A stretch of 64,000 nt of DNA, taken from Saccharospirillaceae bacterium. Lineage in GTDB: Bacteria; Pseudomonadota; Gammaproteobacteria; Pseudomonadales; Oceanobacteraceae. Both the position numbers and the translations under genes were made by a program. Shown here piece after piece: positions 9,897 through 18,034 of this stretch. The notes below the pieces were generated by a model. That model had not been told where the DNA came from, made no database searches, and worked only from the letters and a program-made list of their open reading frames with translations. Every line of letters starts with the position of its first letter. The first letter of the stretch is position 1. Location of the stretch: assembly GCA_022448365.1 (NCBI GenBank), contig JAKVCS010000004.1:186001-250000 (forward strand), read 5' to 3'.

Positions 9897-10655
9897 TTAC
9901 AAGTATTTATTAACGATATCCTGGTAGCGACTTTTATCACCACGAATGGCATCCACACCCTGTTGTAATTTATCAACGACTTCTTTATTGATGTCTTTAC
10001 TAAAGGTGTAATACAAGTCACTTTCTTTTAATACATGCACGGCCTCGAAGTCCGAGTTTTTCAGACCTTCTTGTTTAATAAACCAGCGAGACACGTTTTC
10101 TTCATAGGCCCATAAATTAATACGACCTGAATTTAACATTTTAACAAGAGAATTGGCTCGGGGAATTTTCTTAATCGATGAATCCGGTACGCCCGCAGCC
10201 TTGACCAGAACTTCGCCAATATCATCCCGAATGGCGCCAATGATGTACTTTTTGATGTCTGCTTCAGAGTTGATGATAATTTTGTCAGATTTTCGTGCCA
10301 TTAATACCACACGTGTCGCTGAGATAGGCCCAACCCAATGAAACAGCGGTTCGCGTTGTTCGGTGCGGGTGGTAGAGAACAGTACAATATTTGGTCCCTC
10401 CGTCGCTTTACTGTAAGCCCGTGGCCACGGTAACAACTTGATCTTGCTACTGGTGATTGGATCCCCTGCAGATTGGCTGGCTTGGGTCAGCAAGTCCACT
10501 GCAATTCCTTGTAATTTTCCACCATCTTTAAAGTTATACGGTGGGTAAGACTCGGTCAGAAATTCAAGAGAGCCAAGTTCAGTAGCATGGGTTCCGTTTA
10601 AGCAACTCAGGAAAAGTGTGATAAACAGGATTTTTGTGTTTTTTATCAACTTCAT
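9897..10655 (-). CDS. Periplasmic solute-binding protein, SBP_bac_3-like
   Basis: The 252-residue protein has a signal peptide ending at THATE, then a family-3-like substrate-binding fold: LEFLTESYPPYNFKDGGKLQGIAVDLL near the start and a Trp-Pro-Arg turn (LLPWPRAYSKA). The C-terminal part has the hinge-return element DLYYTFSKDINKEVVDKL. Such proteins bind amino acids or act as stand-alone signal inputs. No permease or ATPase gene is adjacent, so an orphan binding protein that feeds a distant transporter or a sensor is likely. The ligand cannot be read from the sequence. Its own promoter should lie in the gap at 10656-10800. Confidence 0.85.
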   Translation of the reverse strand: MKLIKNTKILFITLFLSCLNGTHATELGSLEFLTESYPPYNFKDGGKLQGIAVDLLTQASQSAGDPITSSKIKLLPWPRAYSKATEGPNIVLFSTTRTEQREPLFHWVGPISATRVVLMARKSDKIIINSEADIKKYIIGAIRDDIGEVLVKAAGVPDSSIKKIPRANSLVKMLNSGRINLWAYEENVSRWFIKQEGLKNSDFEAVHVLKESDLYYTFSKDINKEVVDKLQQGVDAIRGDKSRYQDIVNKYL

Positions 10656-11017
10656 ATCGTACGTCTCAATTTATTATTCAGGAACCCTTCCAGTTTAGAC
10701 CTTAATAATGTGAACGTATCAGAGTCAGGGTGTCATAACTGCCAATTGTTGAAAACAGGGGGGTATTAGGGGCCGAATTGTCTGTGTTTATGAGTAGTCA
10801 ACAGTGAATCAATTCGACTTTTTATTGACGAGTGGAGAATGCTAAGAACGGCACTGAGTGTGCTGCGAACCGCAATTTTTGCGGCGCTGGCATCGTCATA
10901 GAACAAACGATTGGTTATGGGGAGGTAGTTTTAATATTGAATTTTGACTTTATGGTCAGGTAAATAAAAAAGACCAGATCCGGTCTTTTTTATTTTGACC
11001 TTATCGCAATTGCAGAC
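10656..11017. other. Gene-free gap between the solute-binding and flavodoxin genes
   Basis: About 360 bases with no convincing gene. It should hold the promoter for the solute-binding protein at its left end and the flavodoxin terminator at its right end. A 20-codon frame at 10839-10901 and a small CCGCAA/TTGCGG hairpin near 10870-10884 were seen but are not supported as features. Confidence 0.6.
10966..10990. terminator. Rho-independent terminator after flavodoxin gene
   Basis: Stem AGACC (10971-10975) and GGTCT (10982-10986), extended by an A-run on one side and a T-run on the other. It lies 28 bases past the flavodoxin stop codon (transcribed leftward). Confidence 0.75.
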
Positions 11018-11548
11018 TTACGCGGACAAGGCTTGTAAGTTATCCAGCTCAACGTGAATCTGTTTTAACCAGGTATCGATACGACCGTCAGATAACTCGA
11101 ATTGCTGGTCTTCATCCAGAGCCAGACCAACAAAATGTTCACCATCTTCAGTCAGTGCTTTAGACTCTTCAAAGTCGAAACTCTCGGTCGAAAAGTGACC
11201 AATGATGGTGGCGCCACGGTCACGAACAGCATCGTGTAACAAACCCATGGCATCGAGAAAATAGTTCCCGTAACCGAATTGATCTCCCAATCCATAGAGT
11301 GCAACGATTTTTCCTGCAAAGCTCATATCATCAAGAATCGGCCAAAAATCTTCCCAATCAGCCTGTATACCGCCAAAGTCCCAGGTTGGAATACCAAGGA
11401 TCAGTACCGGATACTGTTGAATATCTTCCACGGCACAAGACGCGATGTCATGTAGTTCTACAATGGCCCAGTCGATTTTTTCCTGCAGTTTATTAGCGAC
11501 TTCTTCGGTGTTTCCGGTATCGGTACCAAAGATTAATCCGATTCTTTG
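11018..11548 (-). CDS. fldB: Long-chain flavodoxin, FldB-like
   Basis: A 176-residue flavodoxin: the FMN phosphate loop is GTDTGNTE (about 9-16), followed by LGIPTWDFGGIQADWEDFW, and the late loop ALYGLGDQFGYGNYFLDAMG, which is closer to E. coli FldB than to FldA. Flavodoxins carry low-potential electrons and replace ferredoxin when iron is short. The start at 11548 is chosen because GAGGAAG stands five bases before the ATG; a longer frame to 11620 has no such site. A 155-codon gene lies upstream on the same strand, and a Fur-like box stands before that gene, so iron-starvation induction of both is inferred. Confidence 0.9.
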   Translation of the reverse strand, partial: QRIGLIFGTDTGNTEEVANKLQEKIDWAIVELHDIASCAVEDIQQYPVLILGIPTWDFGGIQADWEDFWPILDDMSFAGKIVALYGLGDQFGYGNYFLDAMGLLHDAVRDRGATIIGHFSTESFDFEESKALTEDGEHFVGLALDEDQQFELSDGRIDTWLKQIHVELDNLQALSA

Positions 11549-11666
11549 CATGTCTTCCTCAAGAGTGCTGACGCACTGTTTACGGTTGGTGTTCAGTTTG
11601 AGTAAATGGCATCCCTGCACCCCTCAATCCATCTTATGTCGCCACGTACCTGCGGCCAGAAAGCCG

Positions 11667-12128
11667 TCAAACGACGTAACGTGTAATCATTGATAAATCT
11701 TTAAACAGCAGGCGAATCTTCAACTTGCCGTTGGGTTGTTCCCGATAAAAATGCTGCAGTGCAAACGATGGCTGGTATAAAAAGTCCAGGCACTGCTGCC
11801 GCCAGTTTTCATGGCAATCGAGATTAAATGCCGTATCGCGAAGGGTTCTGTAGATGCGCTTCAGCCAGCTTTCCTGCAACGGTTGAAAGTTGCGCTGCCC
11901 TGCGTGTTCAGCCAGTTCCAGACCGAGATCAATGTATTCATCAATCCATTCCGGATGAAGAATATCGCCACCGTAGCGCTGTATACGACTTTCCAGTACC
12001 TCCAGACGACGAATGGCGTGATCCTGTCCATTGTTGACGATCTGTTGGCGACTGACGCGTTTGTGTGGTGCAAACTTGCGAAAGCTGTGCAGAGCTACGA
12101 CGTTGTTGTCCTGAGCTGAAAGTGACAT
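11667..12128 (-). CDS. Uncharacterised protein in a Fur-box operon with flavodoxin
   Basis: The 153-residue soluble protein has no signal peptide or membrane segment and no motif I recognise. It is rich in Arg, Gln and aromatic residues, with a helical middle (RRLEVLESRIQRYGG, WIDEYIDLGLELAEHAGQ). The start at 12128 is decided by AGGAG six bases upstream; the ATG at 12134 is too close to it. The gene is 32 bases downstream of a Fur-like box and is followed by the FldB-like flavodoxin gene after a gap of about 118 bases, so the two probably respond together to low iron. Function is unknown; a partner or regulator of iron-sparing metabolism is only a guess. Confidence 0.8.
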   Translation of the reverse strand: MSLSAQDNNVVALHSFRKFAPHKRVSRQQIVNNGQDHAIRRLEVLESRIQRYGGDILHPEWIDEYIDLGLELAEHAGQRNFQPLQESWLKRIYRTLRDTAFNLDCHENWRQQCLDFLYQPSFALQHFYREQPNGKLKIRLLFKDLSMITRYVV

Positions 12129-12159
12129 AGGCATCTCCTGCGATAACGTCTCTTACTTT

Positions 12160-12178
12160 AATGATAACAATTCGCATT
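12160..12178. promoter_or_regulatory. Candidate Fur box
   Basis: AATGATAACAATTCGCATT matches the 19-bp E. coli Fur consensus at 13 of 19 positions in its best register and the common AATGATAATNATTCTCATT form more closely. It lies 32 bases upstream of the start of the unknown gene that precedes flavodoxin. Confidence 0.65.
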
Positions 12179-12350
12179 TGCAAGTTTGGGAGGTGTGGAA
12201 TTCTGTAAATATTTAGTGACAATCAGGCGATGTCAGTCGGTTGGCGGAATCAATTGCGTGACTTTTGATGAATGCAGGAATGATCGACGTTAAGTAAGAC
12301 GGATTTAAAGATACTGTTACATCATATCGGCAACCGAGAATCTGCAACGG

Positions 12351-12698
12351 TCAGGCACCGCTGGTTCGTTTGTGAATGACTAATCCCGCGATTAAACCCA
12401 CCGCGATACCGGCCCCATTAGCTGCCAGATCCAACCACTCTCCGTAGCGGTTAACGTAAGGTTGGATCAGTTCTATTGCACCACTCCAACCGAAGATGAT
12501 CAGAGCAATCGCAAATAAACACCTGCTGTTGGCCAGCGCTGCCGGGAATACCACCAAAGCGTAACTGACCAGGTGATGTGTCTTATCACTGCCCGGTACT
12601 TCAGGTAACTGATCCGCCGGGTATAACGAAACCAGAGTGACCACTGCCAGCATCAACATGCTGAGCAGTGCCCAGTGGTTCTTAATAAGTTTTAGCAT
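12351..12698 (-). CDS. VanZ-like family membrane protein
   Basis: A small membrane protein with three to four helices and the VanZ-like signatures DKTHHLVSYALV, ELIQPYVNRYGEWLDLAANGAG. VanZ-like proteins share this Asp/His and Gln/Glu/Asp pattern; only the enterococcal one is linked to teicoplanin resistance, and the role in Gram-negative bacteria is unknown. The frame could also open at a GTG at 12725, nine codons earlier; neither start has a clear ribosome site. It is transcribed in the same direction as the PEBP gene upstream but 60 or more bases away. Confidence 0.8.
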   Translation of the reverse strand: MLKLIKNHWALLSMLMLAVVTLVSLYPADQLPEVPGSDKTHHLVSYALVVFPAALANSRCLFAIALIIFGWSGAIELIQPYVNRYGEWLDLAANGAGIAVGLIAGLVIHKRTSGA

Positions 12699-12759
12699 TG
12701 GTAGTTGCAAAGAAGATGTCGTCACTCATGTGTGATGGCGAATCATATCACCCTCAAAC

Positions 12760-13338
12760 TTATTTATCGCGACGGTAGCTCGCCTCAAGTGTTGTCGTTT
12801 CAAGGCTATGTGCGCCGATCATATAACCGACCAGTGCCGAAGAGGGATTCTTCGGTAATGGCAACTTATCGACAGACAAAGCGTGTAACGTGAATTGATA
12901 TCTGTGCTTGCCGTGGCCTTCTGGTGGGCAAGCGCCACCGAATGCAGCAATACCATAGTCATTCGGTATTTGTTGGCTTCCCTTTGGGATGCCGCTGTTG
13001 TCTGCAATGCCAGCATTGGCTTTCAGCTCGGTTTGATCGGCTGGTATATCAACCAATTGCCAATGCCACCAACCACTGCCAGTGGGTGCATCCGGATCAT
13101 AAACGGTGAGAGCAAAGCTTTTGGTTCCCTGTGGCGCATCGGACCAGCTGAGTTGCGGTGACTGGTTGCCACCATTACAGCCAAACCCCCGAAATTCCTG
13201 CTGCTTAGTCATGGGTTTACCGTGTTCGATGTCCTGGCTCGTCAATGTTAACGATAAGGCCGGTAAGGCACTGAATGTCAGGCAGAAAAAAGTGGCGGCA
13301 GAAGTCAGTTTTATCATTGATGGTGATTTAATATTCAC
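12760..13338 (-). CDS. YbhB/YbcL family PEBP-like protein, exported
   Basis: The protein (193 residues) belongs to the phosphatidylethanolamine-binding / Raf-kinase-inhibitor-like family. Ligand-site blocks are YDPDAPTGSGWWHW and FGGACPPEGHGKHRY. A signal peptide (MIKLTSAATFFCLTFSALPALS) places it in the periplasm. The GTG at 13338 is chosen because GAGGAATT precedes it at good spacing; the ATG at 13317 is an alternative with no visible ribosome site. Bacterial members are of unclear function. It is not in an evident operon; an AraC-type regulator lies upstream on the same strand. Confidence 0.9.
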   Translation of the reverse strand: MNIKSPSMIKLTSAATFFCLTFSALPALSLTLTSQDIEHGKPMTKQQEFRGFGCNGGNQSPQLSWSDAPQGTKSFALTVYDPDAPTGSGWWHWQLVDIPADQTELKANAGIADNSGIPKGSQQIPNDYGIAAFGGACPPEGHGKHRYQFTLHALSVDKLPLPKNPSSALVGYMIGAHSLETTTLEASYRRDK

Positions 13339-13433
13339 AGTAATTCCTCGATGGAGTTGGTAAACCAATGATAATCAGAGAAAGAAATTGCAGTCGCCGC
13401 AAAGCGTCATTTTCGCCCCGGTAAACGTCAGTT

Positions 13434-14300
13434 TCAGGCGAATTGGGTTCTGCGCAATTGTGATGGTGTTAGCAGGAAGCGTTGCTTAAAACGCTCTGAG
13501 AAGCGACTGGCTGACAGATAACCACAACGTTCTGCCACCAGACTGATGGGCAGTCGAGTAGTCTGCAGCAAATCCAGACCGACTCCCATACGAACACGCT
13601 CCAATAAGTCCCGGAAACTGGTGTTTTCTGCGAGTAAGCGACGTCTCAGCGTTGCTTCACTGATGGCTAACTGTTCACACAAGTCAGCCTGACTCCAGTT
13701 TTTATCGGGTTGTTGTTGCAACAGGTGCGTAACCTTTGTTGTGAATAAATCGTCATTAAACGCCTGTAAGACCTGTCGATAACCTGCATCCAGCAACAGC
13801 TGCAAAATCTCTCGTCGACGGATATACCACTGGCTCTGGTCGACCTGTACCGACCAGTCTGCCATTTGTTGCAGGCTGGTAATGATGATGTCCGGGATCG
13901 TGGCGATAAAGTCACTACCAGGCTGACCGGATGATGATTGGATTTCGCTGGTAACCAGTTGAGCACCAAAAGTTGAGTTGAACTCTGTCGTGGATGGGGG
14001 CGCTGCCAGTTGATCCTGTGGCTGTAACTCTAATACCAGTGCCAGGTATTGTTGCTGGTCCGGCAGATTACTGAGCATCACATTTTGCCCGCCACGTAAA
14101 AAAATGAACTCTCCTGCATTGGCAGTATGACTATTATTGAGTTGCTTTTGGCCGCAAAGTACAAAAATCAGTGTCGGAGACAGAATCGGAACCTGATGCA
14201 GCTGTTGGGGCTGTGAACAGCGAAACAGAGAGAATGGCAAAGGTTGCTGTTGCTCTGTGTAGTGACTGATTTGATTTATCAGTGATTGCAGCGACGTCAT
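13434..14300 (-). CDS. AraC-family transcriptional regulator
   Basis: A 288-residue regulator with a cupin-like N-terminal half (LIFVLCGQKQLNN, AGEFIFLRGGQNVML) and a C-terminal pair of helix-turn-helix motifs: WSQADLCEQLAISEATLRRRLL and LPISLVAERCGYLSASRFSERFKQRF. The second is the canonical AraC hallmark. It starts at ATG 14300, which overlaps the stop of the FetB-like permease (TGATG), so it is the last gene of a four-gene leftward operon. It may sense a small ligand and regulate that operon, but no target can be read here. Confidence 0.9.
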   Translation of the reverse strand: MTSLQSLINQISHYTEQQQPLPFSLFRCSQPQQLHQVPILSPTLIFVLCGQKQLNNSHTANAGEFIFLRGGQNVMLSNLPDQQQYLALVLELQPQDQLAAPPSTTEFNSTFGAQLVTSEIQSSSGQPGSDFIATIPDIIITSLQQMADWSVQVDQSQWYIRRREILQLLLDAGYRQVLQAFNDDLFTTKVTHLLQQQPDKNWSQADLCEQLAISEATLRRRLLAENTSFRDLLERVRMGVGLDLLQTTRLPISLVAERCGYLSASRFSERFKQRFLLTPSQLRRTQFA

Positions 14301-15007
14301 CAATGTGACTCCTGATTACGACGATTTTTTCCCAGAATATACAACAGCAGTGCACTGCCAACGCCGGTGGATCCCAGTACCATTGTCATGATCATAATCT
14401 GGTAGCGTACTGCAATCAGAGGCGAAACACCGGACAAAATCTGTCCAGTCATCATGCCTGGCAGAGCAACCAGTCCAACAGCCAGCAGGCTATTAAGTTG
14501 TGGGATCATAGCGGCGTGAAATGCGGTGAATCTGGCCTTGGGTTCATCAACCTGGGCATGTAGTTCCGAGTGATAACGCTCAGCTGCGAGGCTAACAGCG
14601 TTCATTGTATTGGCGAAATACATACCCGCTAATGGGATTAATAATCGTGGTTCAAACCAGCTGTCGGCCTTTAAAACCAGCGCCAGAGAAATTACCAAAT
14701 GAATGCCAACCGAGACCGATAGTGCAATTAACGCCGGAGTAAAATAGCCCCTATGATGGCGTACCGGACGAATAGAAATCCAGGTGGCAACCACCATCAT
14801 CAGACCGACGATGGCTAAGCTGATCCAGGGTGATGGGGTGTTAAATATACTGATTAACACATAGCCGACAGCAATCAGCTGTACTGACATTCGCGCCGCA
14901 GCGAACAAAATTTCACTCGGCCGTCCCTGCCAGGCCATATAAATCGCACACACCAGTAACACCGGTATCAAACACCATGTCAATTCAAACCAGGATATGG
15001 TTGCCAC
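14300..15007 (-). CDS. fetB: FetB-type ABC transporter permease (UPF0014)
   Basis: This 235-residue protein has about seven hydrophobic segments. The family blocks are visible: LIPLAGMYFANTMNAVSLAAERYHSEL and MIPQLNSLLAVGLVALPGMMTGQILSGVSPLIAVRYQIMIM. E. coli FetB works with the ATPase FetA to export iron and raise oxidative-stress resistance. No FetA-like ATPase gene is nearby, so the partner is encoded elsewhere or is absent. Start is GTG 15007, with GAGGT upstream. It sits between a small unknown gene and the AraC regulator in one operon. Confidence 0.88.
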   Translation of the reverse strand: MATISWFELTWCLIPVLLVCAIYMAWQGRPSEILFAAARMSVQLIAVGYVLISIFNTPSPWISLAIVGLMMVVATWISIRPVRHHRGYFTPALIALSVSVGIHLVISLALVLKADSWFEPRLLIPLAGMYFANTMNAVSLAAERYHSELHAQVDEPKARFTAFHAAMIPQLNSLLAVGLVALPGMMTGQILSGVSPLIAVRYQIMIMTMVLGSTGVGSALLLYILGKNRRNQESH

Positions 15008-15051
15008 GATGAATACCTCTGATGATTGGCCCGCTTCAATCGCGCTTGTGG

Positions 15052-15423
15052 TTACTTCCAGATAAAGCTTTTTTCTTCGCCACGAATCAGTTTTATCCAG
15101 CCTTGACCAGACTGGTCATCCCCTTCCTTTTCTTGCCAGCCTGAATCAGAGCAGCGTATTTCACAGCCCAATGCGGCGTGTGCAATACGAGCACAATCGA
15201 GGTCGGTTAACCAGGGGGTCCGGTTTTGTTTAAACCAGAGACTGGAAAAGTTCTTTTCCGCTTGTTCGGTAAAAAAGACATCCATACCGGAGAACTGCCA
15301 GTGACAGGTTGTCCCTGCCTTTACTACAGTCACCTCACCAAGCGCTGAATTAAGCCATTCTTTTACCGCAGCAGCCTCTGCTTTCATCAGGTAAATTTCT
15401 ATATCGGGAAAACGTTCAGTCAT
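15052..15423 (-). CDS. Uncharacterised soluble protein in the fetB operon
   Basis: A 123-residue protein with no signal peptide or membrane segment. Recognisable features are only compositional: Trp-rich (WFKQNRTPWL, WQEKEG) and a C-terminal WIKLIRGEEKSFIWK. It overlaps the upstream gene by eight bases and precedes fetB by 44. The family is not one I recognise. An ATG four codons earlier (15435) is also possible. Confidence 0.7.
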   Translation of the reverse strand: MTERFPDIEIYLMKAEAAAVKEWLNSALGEVTVVKAGTTCHWQFSGMDVFFTEQAEKNFSSLWFKQNRTPWLTDLDCARIAHAALGCEIRCSDSGWQEKEGDDQSGQGWIKLIRGEEKSFIWK

Positions 15424-15766
15424 GGTGTTTCTCATCTGTACGAACTACACGAAAGATTCTCGAGAAGCTCAAAAATATGTATCCGGTTAATGCCAGCAGG
15501 CCGCCGATAACACTTAGAAATAAGCCGCTACCGGCCAGTAATTCCTGAATAACCGAGGGCAGCAGGCGTTGATCGGCATACAGCACGCCACCCAAACCAA
15601 TAAAAAATGCGGCGGCGCCACTGACAAATAACCGTAAGTTTGCACGCTCGTTCTGGGCACGCTGCTGCAACCACAAACGCCAACCCGTAACAGGAGGAGA
15701 GAGGGGCGACGGATTGCCGTCCTGATGTGTGTTTCTGCCGGGAATATCGGCTGGCTCTTTCGCCAC
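15416..15766 (-). CDS. Uncharacterised small membrane protein, first gene of the fetB operon
   Basis: A 116-residue protein with a polar N-terminus (residues 1-45) and two hydrophobic helices (LFVSGAAAFFIGLGGVLYA and ELLAGSGLFLSVIGGLLALTGYIFL), then a basic tail. Start is GTG 15766 with AGGAGCC upstream. Its stop overlaps the next gene. Unknown family; perhaps an accessory of the permease encoded two genes on. Confidence 0.7.
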   Translation of the reverse strand: MAKEPADIPGRNTHQDGNPSPLSPPVTGWRLWLQQRAQNERANLRLFVSGAAAFFIGLGGVLYADQRLLPSVIQELLAGSGLFLSVIGGLLALTGYIFLSFSRIFRVVRTDEKHHD

Positions 15767-15845
15767 TATGGCGGCTCCTGCTTGGCTTTGCAGCAGAATA
15801 TCAGACCCACTGCAGCAGTACAGCAGGTTTCTAAACTTTGTAAAG

Positions 15846-15864
15846 CTTATTGAGAATCATTTGT
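15846..15864. promoter_or_regulatory. Candidate Fur box upstream of the heme-uptake operon
   Basis: The segment contains TTGAGAATCATTT and matches the 19-bp Fur consensus at 12 of 19 positions, with a full AATCATT half. It lies 55 bases before the TonB-receptor start at 15919. Confidence 0.55.
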
Positions 15865-15918
15865 GTTTGATGTATTCATGAACCCGCAAATGAATCTCGT
15901 TACGTTTTGTGTAAGATT

Positions 15919-17991
15919 ATGAATAAGCATGTTGGTGCGCTTCAAATAGGGGGACTACTCTCTCTGCTTGTTGCCTGGGATGTCTCGTTTGCTCAGGATG
16001 AGTCTGCAAATCTACCGTTTAACCTGTCTGATATTGTGGTGACAGCGGGGCGTATTGAACGTCCACTGGCCGATACGCCGGTCAGAACGCAATTGCTGGA
16101 TAACGCGACCATTGAAAAACTGCACACCCGCGATTTACGCGACGCACTGCGCATCATGCCTGGTGTGCAATTGCGGGAGGTTCATGGCAAAACCGGTGAG
16201 CAGGTCTACTTGCAGGGCTTTGATGGCAATCGGGTATTGATCTTGATCGATGGGCTGCCTGTGACTGCCACAACCGGCTCAACTGTGGACGTGTCGCAGG
16301 TTTCTTCACTGGATATTGAGCGCATTGAAATTGTTCCCGGTGCGGGTTCTTCACAATACGGCAGTGCGGCCATGGGCGGGGTCATTAATGTAATAACCCG
16401 GAAAGCTGAGAGCCGCTCTGGTGGGCGTATTCGTGCTGACGTGGGTACGTTTGGTGAGCGAGAGATTCAGGGAGATAACCACCCAGGTGAGCGACATCTG
16501 GCAGCCGATGTTCACAGTGAGTTGGCTGGCTTCAACTGGAAACTGAGCGTTGATCAGCGCCAGGCCGATGACTTTGATCTGGACAAAGATACTTACCGCA
16601 GCAACGGATTTAATGGCGAAAAAAGTAACTATCAAGTCGGTGTCAGTCATCAGAGCGAGTCAATGGATCATAGGTTGATATTGAAACGTTTCATTGAAGA
16701 TACTGCTTACCGCACCGAAGCCAAGGGGAATTTTAAGGCAAAGAAATTCGAACAACTGGATCGCGACCACGTCAGCTTGCATAACCAGTGGTCGTTATCA
16801 GAAGCACATTCTCTGGCGTTCTCAGGTTTGTATGAAAGCCAGCAGGATAAATCGGATCAGTTAAAGAATGATCCTTTGATCACCGCAGGCAATCTGTATC
16901 GTGATGCGAAAACACATCAGAAAAAAGCCACCTTTCAATGGCGCTGGTTACCACAGCAATGGGGGGCGGGTCTGGCATCAGTGGTCAGTGGTGTGGAATG
17001 GTATCAGGAAGACTTATCGCAGAATAAAGCTGAAGTAAAATTGTCTGCGACTCAGGATTCCGGAGTAAAACAAGTTGATGACCTTGGTAACGGCACGTAT
17101 TTACACCATACCGAGGAAGTAAAACTTGAAACCCGCAGCACAACCGAAGCCTTTGTTCAGAGTACCGTCCCACTGAACAACGACAGTGAGTTGTCATTGG
17201 GTACTCGTTGGCAAAACGACAGTCGCTTTGGGAATCACACAGCGCCCAGCCTGAATATACGCCACGGCTTTGAAATGAATGAATGGAGCGTTCAGCTACG
17301 CGGTGGTGTGGCCGCTGGTTATCGGGCACCGAATCTGAAAGAAAGTTATTTCGAGTTCGACCACAGTGTTAATGGTTACAAAGTATTGGGGTCGGAAGAT
17401 CTGACACCCGAGAAGTCCCGTAGTGTTCAGACATCGTTGAATATTACCGATAATAATTCTATTAACGTTGAATTCTCCGCCTTTCATAACCGTATTACAG
17501 ATCTTATTGAAGCCGTAGATACTGGTCGTCGTGAAGATAATGGTAGGGTTGCTATTTATCAATCAACCAATTTCCCTGAAGCCATGACTCGTGGCTATGG
17601 TGTGAGTGTTCAGCACTCGCCTATAGCGGGTTTTCAACAGCAGATTTCGTTTAATTATCTTGATTCACGTGATCTGGAAAAACATCAGGCGCTACCCAAC
17701 CGATCGCGACGAAGTATTAAATTATTGCTGCTTTGGGACATCAGCTATCGCTGGAATATAACGTTATCCGGTGAATATCAGAGTGAATTTTATACCGACG
17801 TAGAGAAACGCAATATCAGTCCGGGATATCAACGCTGGGACGTAAAAACAGATTTTAATCTGAATAAAACATTCGGGTTATACGGTGGCATTAATAATTT
17901 TAATGACATTGTTCGCAACACTAATAACGCATCCGACAGACGGCCTAGTCGTGGCCGATTCCCTTATGTCGGTTTGTCCTATTCCTTTTAG
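15919..17991 (+). CDS. hmuR: TonB-dependent heme/hemoglobin receptor, HmuR/HemR-like
   Basis: A 690-residue outer-membrane receptor with a signal peptide ending at SFAQD, a TonB box-like stretch (DIVVTAGR), plug domain (QLREVHGKTGEQVYLQGFDG, VLILIDGLPV, EIVPGAGSSQYGSAAMGGVINVIT) and a 22-strand barrel ending in the aromatic YVGLSYSF. The heme-receptor block YRAPNLKESYFEFDH carries the YRAP box and a nearby His; the usual NPNL is replaced by SEDL. The following genes encode a complete heme ABC system, so heme is the likely substrate. ATG 15919 was chosen over a TTG at 15907. The start is preceded by the Fur-like box. Confidence 0.9.
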   Translation: MNKHVGALQIGGLLSLLVAWDVSFAQDESANLPFNLSDIVVTAGRIERPLADTPVRTQLLDNATIEKLHTRDLRDALRIMPGVQLREVHGKTGEQVYLQGFDGNRVLILIDGLPVTATTGSTVDVSQVSSLDIERIEIVPGAGSSQYGSAAMGGVINVITRKAESRSGGRIRADVGTFGEREIQGDNHPGERHLAADVHSELAGFNWKLSVDQRQADDFDLDKDTYRSNGFNGEKSNYQVGVSHQSESMDHRLILKRFIEDTAYRTEAKGNFKAKKFEQLDRDHVSLHNQWSLSEAHSLAFSGLYESQQDKSDQLKNDPLITAGNLYRDAKTHQKKATFQWRWLPQQWGAGLASVVSGVEWYQEDLSQNKAEVKLSATQDSGVKQVDDLGNGTYLHHTEEVKLETRSTTEAFVQSTVPLNNDSELSLGTRWQNDSRFGNHTAPSLNIRHGFEMNEWSVQLRGGVAAGYRAPNLKESYFEFDHSVNGYKVLGSEDLTPEKSRSVQTSLNITDNNSINVEFSAFHNRITDLIEAVDTGRREDNGRVAIYQSTNFPEAMTRGYGVSVQHSPIAGFQQQISFNYLDSRDLEKHQALPNRSRRSIKLLLLWDISYRWNITLSGEYQSEFYTDVEKRNISPGYQRWDVKTDFNLNKTFGLYGGINNFNDIVRNTNNASDRRPSRGRFPYVGLSYSF

Positions 17992-18034
17992 AAACTTTAA
18001 CTCAATTCATCAAATCACTATTGGGGAGAATATT

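Noticed and set aside
10866-10890. Small hairpin CCGCAA/TTGCGG in the gap before flavodoxin
   Set aside because: Six base pairs without flanking T-run; no gene to end.
10839-10901. A 20-codon frame beginning with ATG after GGAGA
   Set aside because: The GGAG touches the ATG with no spacing and the peptide has no recognisable feature.
17885-18034. A longer upstream start for the HmuY-like gene, overlapping the receptor gene
   Set aside because: The frame from 17885 lacks a signal peptide at its start, while ATG 18035 has a strong ribosome site and begins a lipoprotein signal.
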